Shown here: positions 17,877 through 25,837 of the stretch, one piece after another
Layout of the letters: each line of letters begins with the position of its first letter
How positions within the stretch are numbered: position 1 is the first letter of the stretch
Origin: a bacterium
GTDB lineage: Bacteria > Desulfobacterota_D > UBA1144
Assembly: GCA_018654605.1 (NCBI GenBank)
Contig: JABILG010000007.1
Location: 1-40,047 of the forward strand
Reading direction: 5' to 3'
DNA length: 40,047 nucleotides
Position numbers and translations under genes: made by a program
Notes under the pieces: model-generated
Seen by the model: only the letters and a program-made list of their open reading frames with translations
Databases searched by the model: none
What the model was told of the DNA's origin: nothing

Positions 17877-19067
17877 TTAATATAATTTATTGAATAATAA
17901 TCCTGTAGCTACTTTAGGATAAAAGTAAGTAGATTTTTGAGGCATTTTATCATTATTTAAAACAACTTTCATAATATCTGATGGTACAAATTTTGGCAAA
18001 ATTAGCCCAATCGATTCTGAATTTATTGATGATTTTGCGTCTTCTAGACTTTTAAAATGCCCAACACTAGAATATGTTTCTTTAAATGAGTCTATGATTT
18101 TCTCTTGGACGGCATAAACACTCATTGAATAAAATCGTTCAAGCTCATTATCATTTATTGTACATTTAAGCGTAGAATTATTTTTTTTATCTATATAGAA
18201 AAATTCATTTGGTTGAAGAGAGTCTTCGTTCATGTCTCCAGACCAACTCACGGTTTTGAAATTTTCTATTACAAGTTTTGTAATTTCCTTCGATGAAGAG
18301 ACATCGTTTAATATTCTGTGCGTTGGGTTTATAAGAAGACCGTCTTGTATAGCTCCAGTTAAATAAAACATTACATAACTTGTTTTATCAGAACGGTTTG
18401 CTTTTGAGTAATTTAATGACGTTTCATACCTATGGTGCCCGTCAGCTATTAATATTTCTTTTGAATCAAAAAAAGAAGAGATTTTAGAGATTGTTTTGTT
18501 ATCACTAATTTTCCAAATCTTATTGGTTATACCATCTAAGGATTTTGCCTCAATTATAGGGTCGTTCTTCTTGATGAATTGGCCAACAAGTTTCTCTACA
18601 GTATCTTCGGAATTGTCATATACTCCAAAAATAGGGCTTATATTTGTTTTGCAAGAGTTCATTAGCTTTAGTCTGTCAGCTTTAGGCCCGCTGAATGTTT
18701 CTTCATGTGGTAGAACTATTTTTTCATCAAAATCAGATAACTTTACGAGTGCGACAATGCCTAATCTTTCATATTCTTTATTCTTAAAAGTAAATTTCTG
18801 ATGATATGGATAAATGCTTTCCTTATCTTCTTCGACTAAAACTTGATTTTCTATCCAGCTACTAAATATCTCACCTGCCTCATCGTATTTTATATCTCCC
18901 TCAGTCTTGTTCAGATCAACCTTTATAATATTATTTTCGTGCATTGAATATAAGAGTTCTTGTTGGTGCTTGTTGATTACATCATAGGGAGGAGCAATAA
19001 CTTCACTGATATCACTTATTTTATTATGGTTATATCTTAATGCCTTAAAACCTTTAACCTTTGCCAT
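17877..19067 (-). CDS. DUF1015 family protein
   Basis: A 396-residue protein of the DUF1015 family. Family hallmarks seen: EVIAPPYDVI near 23-32, LGIVALVKL near 102, a LPHEETFSGPKADRLKLM segment around 117-134 and IADGHHRYETSLNYS around 207-221. The conserved DGHHRYET motif suggests a metal or nucleotide site, but no activity is established. The first 14 bases overlap the end of tsaC, implying coupled translation. The gene sits between tsaC and lepA, both translation-related. Confidence 0.9.
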   Translation of the reverse strand: MAKVKGFKALRYNHNKISDISEVIAPPYDVINKHQQELLYSMHENNIIKVDLNKTEGDIKYDEAGEIFSSWIENQVLVEEDKESIYPYHQKFTFKNKEYERLGIVALVKLSDFDEKIVLPHEETFSGPKADRLKLMNSCKTNISPIFGVYDNSEDTVEKLVGQFIKKNDPIIEAKSLDGITNKIWKISDNKTISKISSFFDSKEILIADGHHRYETSLNYSKANRSDKTSYVMFYLTGAIQDGLLINPTHRILNDVSSSKEITKLVIENFKTVSWSGDMNEDSLQPNEFFYIDKKNNSTLKCTINDNELERFYSMSVYAVQEKIIDSFKETYSSVGHFKSLEDAKSSINSESIGLILPKFVPSDIMKVVLNNDKMPQKSTYFYPKVATGLLFNKLY

Positions 19068-19680
19068 TATAAAAATCCTTAATCTTTTTTGAGTTTAAAT
19101 CGCCCTCTCTTATTATAGTAAGACCATTCTCTGCATTCCTAACTATTGTAGACCCTAGAGACTTCTCTATATCTCCATAATCTACTATGCAATCAACTAA
19201 ATTATCAAAAGTATTATATATTGTTTTAAATAAAAAAATATTTTTATTTCCACTCACGTTCGCACTGGTCGAAATTATTGGGTAGTTAAGGAATTCAAAC
19301 AATTTAGTTGTAAATGGATGCGAAGAAATCCTACAACATACTTCATTGTTCGAGCTTACCAATCTCCTATCAATGGATTTTGATTCCTTTGCTTGTAGTA
19401 GAATTGAAAAAGGGCCAGGTGAAAATTCTAATATTAAATTTTCATCAAGATATTTGAGATTGCAAAAATCCTTTATCATATTTAAATCTTTAAATAATAG
19501 TGTGAAATTCTTTTCCTTCTCCCTTTTTTTTATTTCGTATATTCTTTTGATAGCATCTTTATTGTCGGCCCTACAACCTAGACCATAAAGTGTTTCGGTG
19601 GGATAACATAAAACTAATCCTGATTCTAAAAGATTAACGATTTCTATTGGGTCTATTTGAGATTTATTATAAACTAGCAA
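19054..19680 (-). CDS. tsaC: L-threonylcarbamoyladenylate synthase (TsaC/Sua5/YrdC family)
   Basis: TsaC makes threonylcarbamoyl-AMP for the t6A37 modification of tRNAs reading ANN codons. The 208-residue protein has the YrdC-fold motif YPTETLYGLGCRA near 31-43 (PTET), KKREKEKNFTLL with basic residues of the substrate site around 72, and SANVSGNKN near 145. It is the single-domain form. It starts two bases after the purE stop and overlaps DUF1015 by 14 bases. Confidence 0.9.
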   Translation of the reverse strand: MLVYNKSQIDPIEIVNLLESGLVLCYPTETLYGLGCRADNKDAIKRIYEIKKREKEKNFTLLFKDLNMIKDFCNLKYLDENLILEFSPGPFSILLQAKESKSIDRRLVSSNNEVCCRISSHPFTTKLFEFLNYPIISTSANVSGNKNIFLFKTIYNTFDNLVDCIVDYGDIEKSLGSTIVRNAENGLTIIREGDLNSKKIKDFYNGKG

Positions 19681-19682
19681 TT

Positions 19683-20171
19683 TTATTTATTATGTTTCTC
19701 TGCAGCTTTCATGACTTTATTTTTTAAGCTTTGTCTAAAATTGTTCAACGATTCTTTAATTTCAGGATATTTAATAGAAAGTATTGATGCAGCATAAATG
19801 CCAGCATTTCTTGCTCCACCTTTACCGATAGACATAGTTGCAACTGGAATTCCAGGAGGCATCTGTACAATTGACAACAGCGAGTCCATTCCATTTAAGC
19901 ATGATGAATCTATTGGTATCCCTATTACAGGCAAAGTTGTATAAGAAGCGACAACACCAGGTAAATGGGCAGCCCAACCAGCAGCAGCTATTAGAACTTC
20001 AACACCTCTTTCTTCAGCGGTGCTCATATATTCTTCTAAGAGCTCAGGAGTCCTGTGCGCCGAAGCAATCCTAAGGTCATAGGATATCCCTAATTCATCG
20101 AGTATGTTGCATGCGTCTGAGGCTTTTTCAAGATCAGAGTCACTTCCAACAATTATTCCAACTAAAGGCAT
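19683..20171 (-). CDS. purE: N5-carboxyaminoimidazole ribonucleotide mutase
   Basis: PurE moves the carboxyl group of N5-CAIR to give CAIR in purine synthesis. The 162-residue protein has [17 protein letters not shown] at 4-20, [10 protein letters not shown] around 36-45, [12 protein letters not shown] near 67 and [13 protein letters not shown] around 101. It lacks an adjacent purK. It begins the purE-tsaC-DUF1015-lepA run. Confidence 0.96.
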   Translation of the reverse strand: MPLVGIIVGSDSDLEKASDACNILDELGISYDLRIASAHRTPELLEEYMSTAEERGVEVLIAAAGWAAHLPGVVASYTTLPVIGIPIDSSCLNGMDSLLSIVQMPPGIPVATMSIGKGGARNAGIYAASILSIKYPEIKESLNNFRQSLKNKVMKAAEKHNK

Positions 20172-20229
20172 GGTTTTAAGTTATCTTGATTATGCTAATA
20201 TTTCAAGAGGATATTTTGCGGAGCAGGTT

Positions 20230-20967
20230 TTGATTACAAAAGAATTCTTAGATGACATATGTTTTATCACCCAGCACGACCACGCACGAGTGTCATTAGA
20301 TCTTTTCTTGATGATTAATCCAGACATAACTCAGGGATTGGAAAAGCTAGAAGAGTTAAAATACGCTATTCGGAATCATGACTGTGGTTGGATAGAATAT
20401 GATAGTGCTCCAAAAACGGATAAGTTAGGAAAAGTATTTACTTTCCAGAACATGAAACCATCACTTCAAGATGAGCTTTGGATGAAAAGCATTACGAGTT
20501 CGGTCATTCCTTACTCTTCTTTGTTAATCGCTGAGCACTTTAAAGCTTTAAGCTTGAATTCTTCTACCAGACAAGGAAAGAATAATTTTGTAGAACTATG
20601 TGAAAGGTATATTAGAAAGAATCATTCCAAACTTTTAGAAAATATTAACCATGAAAATTTTAAAGTACATTTGGGTTTCTTAAAGTTTGTGGACTTACTA
20701 TCTTTAATTCTATGCAGAGAAAGAGAGGTAGTTAAGGACTTGATACCTTCAATTAATGGAATAGATGGAAATGTCTTTAGTGTAAATATTAAGAAAGTTG
20801 ATGATTCAATTTATAAGTTTCCACCTGGATTCTTAAAAGCCAAGCAAAATATCATTGAAATCCCATATAAGATGCTCCCAATGGAATTAATTCAAACTCC
20901 CAAGAAACTTAAAGATGAATTTAGACATGCTGAGACTAAGTTTAGGAGAATAGGCCTATCTAGCTAA
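20230..20967 (+). CDS. DUF3891 family protein, HD-like fold
   Basis: A DUF3891 family protein. The family motif QHDHARVS and the later NHDCGW and GRYI-type His/Asp residues suggest a metal-binding HD-like fold, but no activity is established. I prefer a TTG start at 20230: it has a GGAG site with six bases spacing, gives an MITK...FITQHDHAR start and 245 residues, and frees about 58 bases for two divergent promoters. The ATG at 20170 also works; its codon would overlap the purE ATG in the palindrome CATG. The C-terminal 12 bases overlap the end of the AMP-ligase gene on the other strand. Confidence 0.75.
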   Translation: MITKEFLDDICFITQHDHARVSLDLFLMINPDITQGLEKLEELKYAIRNHDCGWIEYDSAPKTDKLGKVFTFQNMKPSLQDELWMKSITSSVIPYSSLLIAEHFKALSLNSSTRQGKNNFVELCERYIRKNHSKLLENINHENFKVHLGFLKFVDLLSLILCREREVVKDLIPSINGIDGNVFSVNIKKVDDSIYKFPPGFLKAKQNIIEIPYKMLPMELIQTPKKLKDEFRHAETKFRRIGLSS

Positions 20968-22590
20968 TATGTATTTCGTTAAATCAACATTTTTCAAAAA
21001 AGATCTCTTTATCTTCTGAGTAGAGGTTTTTTCAAAATCTTCGAAAGTTAAATAAAACTTTTTGATTCTTTTGTAGGATTCTATTTTTTTATTAATTTCG
21101 ATGCAGTTCTTGTAAAGAATCTTTGGGATTCTCTCTTTAGACTCATTTTTAATTAGTTCATCGTCAGGACATATAATTGCAATGATATTTTCATCATCAT
21201 TACTAAAAACTATAATATCTTTTATATAAATAGATGAAGAAAAGAATTCCTCAATTTCCTCTGGATAAATATTCTTTCCACTTTTATTAACTATCACAAA
21301 CTTTTCTCTTCCTGTTATATAAAGATATTCTTCGTTGTCTAGATAGCCTATATCGCCAGTGTTTAGCCAACCATCCTTCAAGACTTCTTGGGTGCCTTTC
21401 TCATTTTCATAATAGCCTAGAAATATATTAGGTCCTTTTGCCTTAATTACACCATGACCTAAATTATTGGGATTAATAATTGAGACCTTGCACGAGCTTA
21501 TGACCTTCCCTACTGATCCAATTTTTTCTTTCCCAAGTGGGTTTACAGACAATAGAGGTGAAGCCTCCGATAGCCCATATCCTTGAGTAATAGGGAGTCC
21601 TATTTCGTTAAAGAGTCTCTCTACTTTAGGACTAAGAGCAGCACCACCGCTTAGTAGGAGCTTTAGTTTCTCTAGACCTAGTTTTTTTTTTAATAAAAGA
21701 CCAAAAAGTTTAGGAGAAATCCATAGTAAGAATTTTTGGATTCTTGACTGAGAAGTTCTCTTATAAATATTTTTATATATTTTTTCTAAGATTAATGGTA
21801 CTACTGGCCATATAGTTGGTTTAATTTCTCTCATCTCTTTGACCATGGTTGCTAGGTCAATTTTAGAACAAAAATGCGTATGATTTCCTTTGCTGATATT
21901 ATGCAAGAGGCTACATGTTAGTTCATAGACATGATGAAGAGGCAGGATAGAAAAAGACTTTTCGTAATTTTTTAGTGGAAGAATCTTGTGAATATCTTCT
22001 ATGTTAGATAAAAGATTTTGATGACTTAGCATAACACCTTTAGGTTCACCTGTAGTACCAGAAGTAAAAAGGATTTCCACGATATTATTTTCGATTGCCA
22101 TTTCCGCATTGTCTATGTTTTTCAGAAGAATCATTGATTCAAGGTTTTTATTCTTCTTGTCTTGCATTTTAATTACAACACCATCCATAGACTGTATGAT
22201 AGATTGGAACTTGTTTAAGGTTTTAAAGTTTTTAATACTATCAACAATAAATAGTCGTGTATTTGTGAATTCTAAAATAAATTCAATTCCGTGGTTATTC
22301 ATTTTAGGGTCTATTGGAACCACTACGTATCCATTTTTAATTATTGCAAAAAAAGTTATCACCCAGTTAATTGAATTCGAACCAGACAGAGCGATGTTTG
22401 ACTTTTCCTCTAGTCCTAACTTTTTCATTTCATTGCTTTTTTTATTGATCGCTGATAAAAGTTCTGAATATGTAATCGTATTTAATACTTTATTTTTATA
22501 TTCGGATAATGCAATCCTACTGGGAAATTCTTCCGAGGAAAATTTAATCAATTTGTACAGGTTATTAACTTCTTTAAAGTCTATTTTCAT
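20956..22590 (-). CDS. AMP-dependent acyl-activating enzyme (fatty-acyl-CoA/AMP ligase)
   Basis: A 544-residue ANL-superfamily ligase that activates a carboxylic acid with ATP, then usually transfers it to CoA or a carrier protein. Motifs in order: LFTSGTTGEPKGVMLSHQNL around 170-190 (P-loop A3), YGLSEASPLLSV around 338 (A5), DGWLNTGDIGYLDN around 402 (A7), and a C-terminal TSTQKIKRSF around 525-534 with the catalytic Lys. Fatty acids are the likely substrate, but acyl-AMP ligases look alike. It is divergent from amt, with 103 bases of intergenic sequence holding a sigma-54-type site that points away from it. Confidence 0.85.
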   Translation of the reverse strand: MKIDFKEVNNLYKLIKFSSEEFPSRIALSEYKNKVLNTITYSELLSAINKKSNEMKKLGLEEKSNIALSGSNSINWVITFFAIIKNGYVVVPIDPKMNNHGIEFILEFTNTRLFIVDSIKNFKTLNKFQSIIQSMDGVVIKMQDKKNKNLESMILLKNIDNAEMAIENNIVEILFTSGTTGEPKGVMLSHQNLLSNIEDIHKILPLKNYEKSFSILPLHHVYELTCSLLHNISKGNHTHFCSKIDLATMVKEMREIKPTIWPVVPLILEKIYKNIYKRTSQSRIQKFLLWISPKLFGLLLKKKLGLEKLKLLLSGGAALSPKVERLFNEIGLPITQGYGLSEASPLLSVNPLGKEKIGSVGKVISSCKVSIINPNNLGHGVIKAKGPNIFLGYYENEKGTQEVLKDGWLNTGDIGYLDNEEYLYITGREKFVIVNKSGKNIYPEEIEEFFSSSIYIKDIIVFSNDDENIIAIICPDDELIKNESKERIPKILYKNCIEINKKIESYKRIKKFYLTFEDFEKTSTQKIKRSFLKNVDLTKYILAR

Positions 22591-22639
22591 TAAATATAAT
22601 AATACAGTATCGCTTAATCTTTTTTATTGAATTTATGAA

Positions 22640-22656
22640 TTGGCACGCATATTGCC
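22640..22656 (+). promoter_or_regulatory. Sigma-54 (RpoN) promoter of the first amt gene
   Basis: TTGGCACG-CATA-TTGCC matches the sigma-54 consensus YTGGCACG-N4-TTGCW nearly throughout, with the -24 GG at 22642-22643 and the -12 GC at 22654-22655. Predicted transcription start is near 22667, giving about 27 bases of leader before the ATG. NtrC-type activation under nitrogen limitation is expected from known amt control. The same bases form a TTGGCA/TGCCAA dyad, so a repressor operator is a weaker alternative. I do not see a clear NtrC site upstream. Confidence 0.85.
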
Positions 22657-22693
22657 AATATGTAAATAAGAATAAGATTTTGGAGGTAATAAA

Positions 22694-23986
22694 ATGTTTA
22701 AATCAAAAACAAAAAAATTTTTTATTTTTTTATTTTTATCTATTTTAACAGTTTTTTCTGTCGGTAGTGCATCTGCGTCCAGTTCGCCAGATGAAACAGC
22801 TTTTGTTTTTAATACTTTGCTGTTTTTAATTTGCGGCTTTCTTGTTATGTGGATGGCAGCAGGATTTGCTATGTTGGAATCAGGAATGGTTAGGTCAAAG
22901 AATGTCTCTACTATTTGTTTAAAGAATGTAGGGTTATATGCAATTTCCGGAGTAATGTTTTATATAGTTGGATATAATCTAGCCTATGGGATTCCCGAGG
23001 GCGGATATATAGGGAGTTTTACTTCATTTAGTGCAGTCGAAGATATGGCTACCGGCTATGCTGCACATTCAGATTGGTTTTTTCAGATGGTTTTCTGTGC
23101 AACAACAGTTTCAATAGTTTCAGGAACAATAGCCGAAAGAATTAAAATATGGCCTTTCTTCATATTTGCTGCATTTTTAGCAGGAGTCATTTATCCAATA
23201 GAAATGGGTTGGCAGTGGGGCGGCGGCTGGTTGTCATCTATGGGCTTCTCTGATTTTGCAGGTTCTACACTTGTGCATGCAGCAGGCGGTGCTGCGGCCT
23301 TAGCAGGAGCATTGATAATTGGACCAAGAATTGGCAGATTTGGAAAGGATGGATCATCTCATCCAATTCCTGCTTCTAGTATTCCACTTGCCACATTAGG
23401 TACTTTTATATTGTGGCTAGGATGGTTTGGTTTTAACGGTGGATCTCAACTTGCAATCGGTTCGATGGATGATGCTGTAGCAGTTTCAAATATTTTCGTA
23501 AACACAAATATTGCGGCTTGTTCCGGTTTAATAGTTGCAATGGTCATATCTCAATTATTATATGGGAAGGTTGATGTCACGTTCGCATTAAATGGGGCCC
23601 TTGCAGGACTTGTTTCTATTACGGCGGAACCTTTGATGCCTACTGCTTATAGTTCTATGCTCATCGGTGGAGTTGGAGGATTAATTGCGGTATTCGGAAC
23701 ACAATTTATTGCTAGTCTTAAGATTGATGATGTTGTTGGTGCCCTACCAGTTCATTTAATTGCTGGGATATGGGGGACAATCGCAGTTGCGATAACAAAT
23801 CCTGATACATCATTTATAACCCAAGCGATAGGAGCTTTCTCAGTAGTGATTTTTGTCTTTATTGTTTCATCTCTCTTGTGGTCTTTGTTGAAAGTTACTG
23901 TTGGGGTTAGGCCAACAGAAGATGAGGAATTATTAGGTTCTGATAAAAGTGAGGTTGGAATAGAAGCTTATACCTCAGTTAAGTAA
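22694..23986 (+). CDS. amt: Ammonium transporter (Amt family), first copy
   Basis: Amt proteins are trimeric inner-membrane channels for ammonium. The 430-residue protein begins with a basic n-region and signal peptide (MFKSKTKKFFIFLFLSILTV, cleavage after SVGSASA), then the first helix of the mature channel with FAMLESGMVRSKN. Eleven or so helices follow. The twin-His site is seen as STLVHAAGGAAALAG near 194 and LPVHLIAGIWGT near 353. A strong GGAGGT site lies seven bases before the ATG, behind the sigma-54 promoter. No PII (glnK) gene is adjacent. Confidence 0.95.
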   Translation: MFKSKTKKFFIFLFLSILTVFSVGSASASSSPDETAFVFNTLLFLICGFLVMWMAAGFAMLESGMVRSKNVSTICLKNVGLYAISGVMFYIVGYNLAYGIPEGGYIGSFTSFSAVEDMATGYAAHSDWFFQMVFCATTVSIVSGTIAERIKIWPFFIFAAFLAGVIYPIEMGWQWGGGWLSSMGFSDFAGSTLVHAAGGAAALAGALIIGPRIGRFGKDGSSHPIPASSIPLATLGTFILWLGWFGFNGGSQLAIGSMDDAVAVSNIFVNTNIAACSGLIVAMVISQLLYGKVDVTFALNGALAGLVSITAEPLMPTAYSSMLIGGVGGLIAVFGTQFIASLKIDDVVGALPVHLIAGIWGTIAVAITNPDTSFITQAIGAFSVVIFVFIVSSLLWSLLKVTVGVRPTEDEELLGSDKSEVGIEAYTSVK

Positions 23987-24003
23987 AAGAATTTATAGAT
24001 CCT

Positions 24004-24039
24004 AAGTAGCAATCTTAGTCTAAATAAGTTTTGCTACTT
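24004..24039. other. Hairpin AAGTAGCAA/TTGCTACTT between the two amt genes
   Basis: A perfect 9-bp inverted repeat (24004-24012 and 24031-24039) with an 18-base loop sits between the two amt genes, just upstream of a second hairpin. It lacks a T-tract. It could be a regulatory leader, an RNase site that separates the two messages, or a chance repeat. Confidence 0.4.
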
Positions 24040-24042
24040 ACT

Positions 24043-24089
24043 GATAAGCCCCTATTTACTAGCTTTTATAGGGGCTTATCTTATTTTTT
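24043..24089 (+). terminator. Intrinsic terminator after the first amt gene
   Basis: A perfect 13-bp stem, GATAAGCCCCTAT (24043-24055) and ATAGGGGCTTATC (24068-24080), 12-base loop, then TTATTTTTTC. This is a strong Rho-independent terminator. Its right arm and T-tract lie in the same stretch that codes for the putative signal peptide of the second amt gene, so it may attenuate that gene. Confidence 0.85.
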
Positions 24090-25289
24090 CTATTTATACC
24101 TTTTACAAGTTTTGCTAATATAGATTCAGGAGATACTTCTTGGATTCTCACTTCAACAGCACTTGTTCTTTTTATGACACTTCCTGGGCTTGCACTATTC
24201 TACGGTGGGCTAGTTCGTTCAAGGAATGTCCTATCTGTCCTAATGCATTGTATAGCTGTCGCATCTTTAATGTCTATATTATGGATTGCCGCAGGCTATT
24301 CAATAGCTTTTGGTGACGGGTTAGATTTAAATAAATATTGGGGTGGTTTCTCAAAGTTTTTTCTAAGTGGAACAACTTCTGCCAGTCTTTCAGGAAGTAT
24401 TCCAGAGTCAGTTTTCTTATCTTTTCAAATGACTTTTGCTATTATTACACCTTGCTTAATCATTGGAGCTTTTGTAGAAAGAATTAAGTTTTCATTTGTA
24501 TTAATCTTTTCAGCTTTATGGATGCTGCTATGTTACGCACCTGTAACTCATTGGGTGTGGGGTGGTGGATTCTTAATGGAGCTCGGTACAGTAGATTTAG
24601 CTGGAGGACTAGTTGTTCATGAAACTGCTGGTTTAGCAGCTTTGGTTGTTGCTTTTTTCATAGGCAGTAGGAAAAATACTAAAAAGCCACCGCATAATCC
24701 AGGTTATGTTATGCTAGGTGCGTGCATGCTCTGGGTTGGGTGGTTTGGATTTAATGCTGGTTCCCAGCTGGCTGCAAATGGTAGTGCAGGGATGACATTA
24801 TTGGTCACTCATCTTTCAGCTTCAGCAGCTTCGCTTTCTTGGGCTGGATACGAATATTTTAAACATGGGAAGGCTTCGTTAGTAGGTCTTGTAACAGGGA
24901 CAATTGCCGGCCTTGCTACTATAACTCCTGCCTCAGGTTCGGTCACGCCGTTTGAAGCAATATTGATTGGGTTTTTTGCGGGAATAGTTTGCCAAGAAAT
25001 GTGTTCTATTGTTAAAAATAAATTTAATATTGATGACTCGTTAGACGTATTTGCAGTCCATGGTTTTGGTGGAATTCTAGGCACTCTTTCTATAGCTTTT
25101 TTTGGGCATGCTGGATGGTATGAGCAACTTTCGGGAGTACTAATAGTCGGAATATACACTTTAGTGATAACTGCAATGATAGTAATTTTAGTTAAGACAA
25201 TTGTACCAATCAGAGTTGACTCCGATAGTGAAGAGATTGGCTTAGATCAATCAGAACATGGCGAAAAAGCTTACGATTTAAATAGTTAA
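24078..25289 (+). CDS. amt: Ammonium transporter (Amt family), second copy, start uncertain
   Basis: A second Amt channel with twin-His motifs DLAGGLVVHETAGLAALV and DVFAVHGFGGILGTL. The first ATG in frame (24174) begins halfway through the first helix (MTLPGLALFYGGLVRSRN), which would damage the channel. Upstream, the same frame stays open to a TAG at 24069 and codes for a hydrophobic, signal-like segment followed by NIDSGDTSWILTSTALVLF, as expected for an Amt N-terminus. In that stretch there is no ATG, GTG or TTG. ATC at 24078, just after AGGGG (three bases away), or ATA at 24096 or 24120, is the only start-like option; a frameshift or assembly error is the other. If ATC is used, length is 403 residues. 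Confidence 0.6.
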   Translation: MLFFLFIPFTSFANIDSGDTSWILTSTALVLFMTLPGLALFYGGLVRSRNVLSVLMHCIAVASLMSILWIAAGYSIAFGDGLDLNKYWGGFSKFFLSGTTSASLSGSIPESVFLSFQMTFAIITPCLIIGAFVERIKFSFVLIFSALWMLLCYAPVTHWVWGGGFLMELGTVDLAGGLVVHETAGLAALVVAFFIGSRKNTKKPPHNPGYVMLGACMLWVGWFGFNAGSQLAANGSAGMTLLVTHLSASAASLSWAGYEYFKHGKASLVGLVTGTIAGLATITPASGSVTPFEAILIGFFAGIVCQEMCSIVKNKFNIDDSLDVFAVHGFGGILGTLSIAFFGHAGWYEQLSGVLIVGIYTLVITAMIVILVKTIVPIRVDSDSEEIGLDQSEHGEKAYDLNS

Positions 25290-25293
25290 GTTT

Positions 25294-25479
25294 CTATTTC
25301 TCTGAAAGCATTTTGCCGCCAACACCCCACTGGTTCCTCGGTACCTCATCAATCTGAACATATGTGGAAGAGGCAGGTTTTCCTGCTACCTTTAGCATAG
25401 TATTTGTTATATCTTTAACTATGTCCTTCCTTTGTTTTTGTGTTAATTTTCCAGCGACTTTAACATTTATGTATGGCAT
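25294..25479 (-). CDS. 4-oxalocrotonate tautomerase-like protein
   Basis: A 61-residue tautomerase-superfamily enzyme. The start is placed so that the protein begins MPYINVKV; Met removal exposes the catalytic Pro1. Other hallmarks are a KDITNTMLKV helix and PRNQWGVGGKMLSEK at the end. The substrate is unknown. Two bases separate it from the upstream zinc-ribbon gene stop, so the two are translated from one message. Confidence 0.88.
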   Translation of the reverse strand: MPYINVKVAGKLTQKQRKDIVKDITNTMLKVAGKPASSTYVQIDEVPRNQWGVGGKMLSEK

Positions 25480-25480
25480 A

Positions 25481-25660
25481 TCAGCATCCAAATAGAACCA
25501 TGTATTTTTTACCACAACAATGACATTCTTTGTCAGCTTTGCTATCCTCAGAGTCGTTCTTATCTAGATGCTCATGAACAACTGGGAACAACTTACTTCC
25601 GCAGCTAGGACATTCTTTATGGTATGCAGAAATTGGTTCTACTAAATTTATTTTTTCCAC
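25481..25660 (-). CDS. Small zinc-ribbon protein upstream of the tautomerase
   Basis: A 59-residue protein from a GTG at 25660; a stop lies three codons upstream, so the start is well limited. Two cysteine pairs, ECPSCGSK around 16-23 and ECHCCGKK around 45-52, fit a zinc ribbon; the linker between them is acidic (HEHLDKNDSEDSKAD). No ribosome site is strong. The stop TGA is two bases from the tautomerase ATG. Function unknown; it may be a small zinc-binding partner or adaptor. Confidence 0.65.
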   Translation of the reverse strand: MEKINLVEPISAYHKECPSCGSKLFPVVHEHLDKNDSEDSKADKECHCCGKKYMVLFGC

Positions 25661-25676
25661 TAAGTAATATTACAAT

Positions 25677-25732
25677 AAAAAAAGCCCCTTAAGCAAGATG
25701 TCACCCCGTAAAAAAACATCAAGAAAGGAGCT
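25677..25732 (-). terminator. Terminator-like hairpin in the leader of the zinc-ribbon/tautomerase pair
   Basis: Read on the minus strand, an outer stem AGCTCCTT/AAGGGGCT (seven of eight paired) encloses a GATGT/ACATC stem and is followed by seven T. It lies 16 bases before the zinc-ribbon start. It could end a short upstream RNA, or attenuate the pair. No ligand-binding class could be recognised. Confidence 0.5.
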
Positions 25733-25837
25733 CAATATTTAAATTAACTAATTTTCGTTTTTTGTCACTTTCTTTCCTGTAGGATTAATTATTAGATCTA
25801 CGATTTATGTTTAGAGATATGTAGTATAGTAATAATT

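Noticed and set aside
20169-20172. Overlapping divergent start codons in CATG (purE and DUF3891)
   Set aside because: The TTG at 20230 has a better ribosome site and gives the usual family length, so the overlap is probably not real.
25661-25837. Riboswitch before the zinc-ribbon/tautomerase pair
   Set aside because: Only a terminator-like hairpin is visible; no known ligand-binding core could be recognised.
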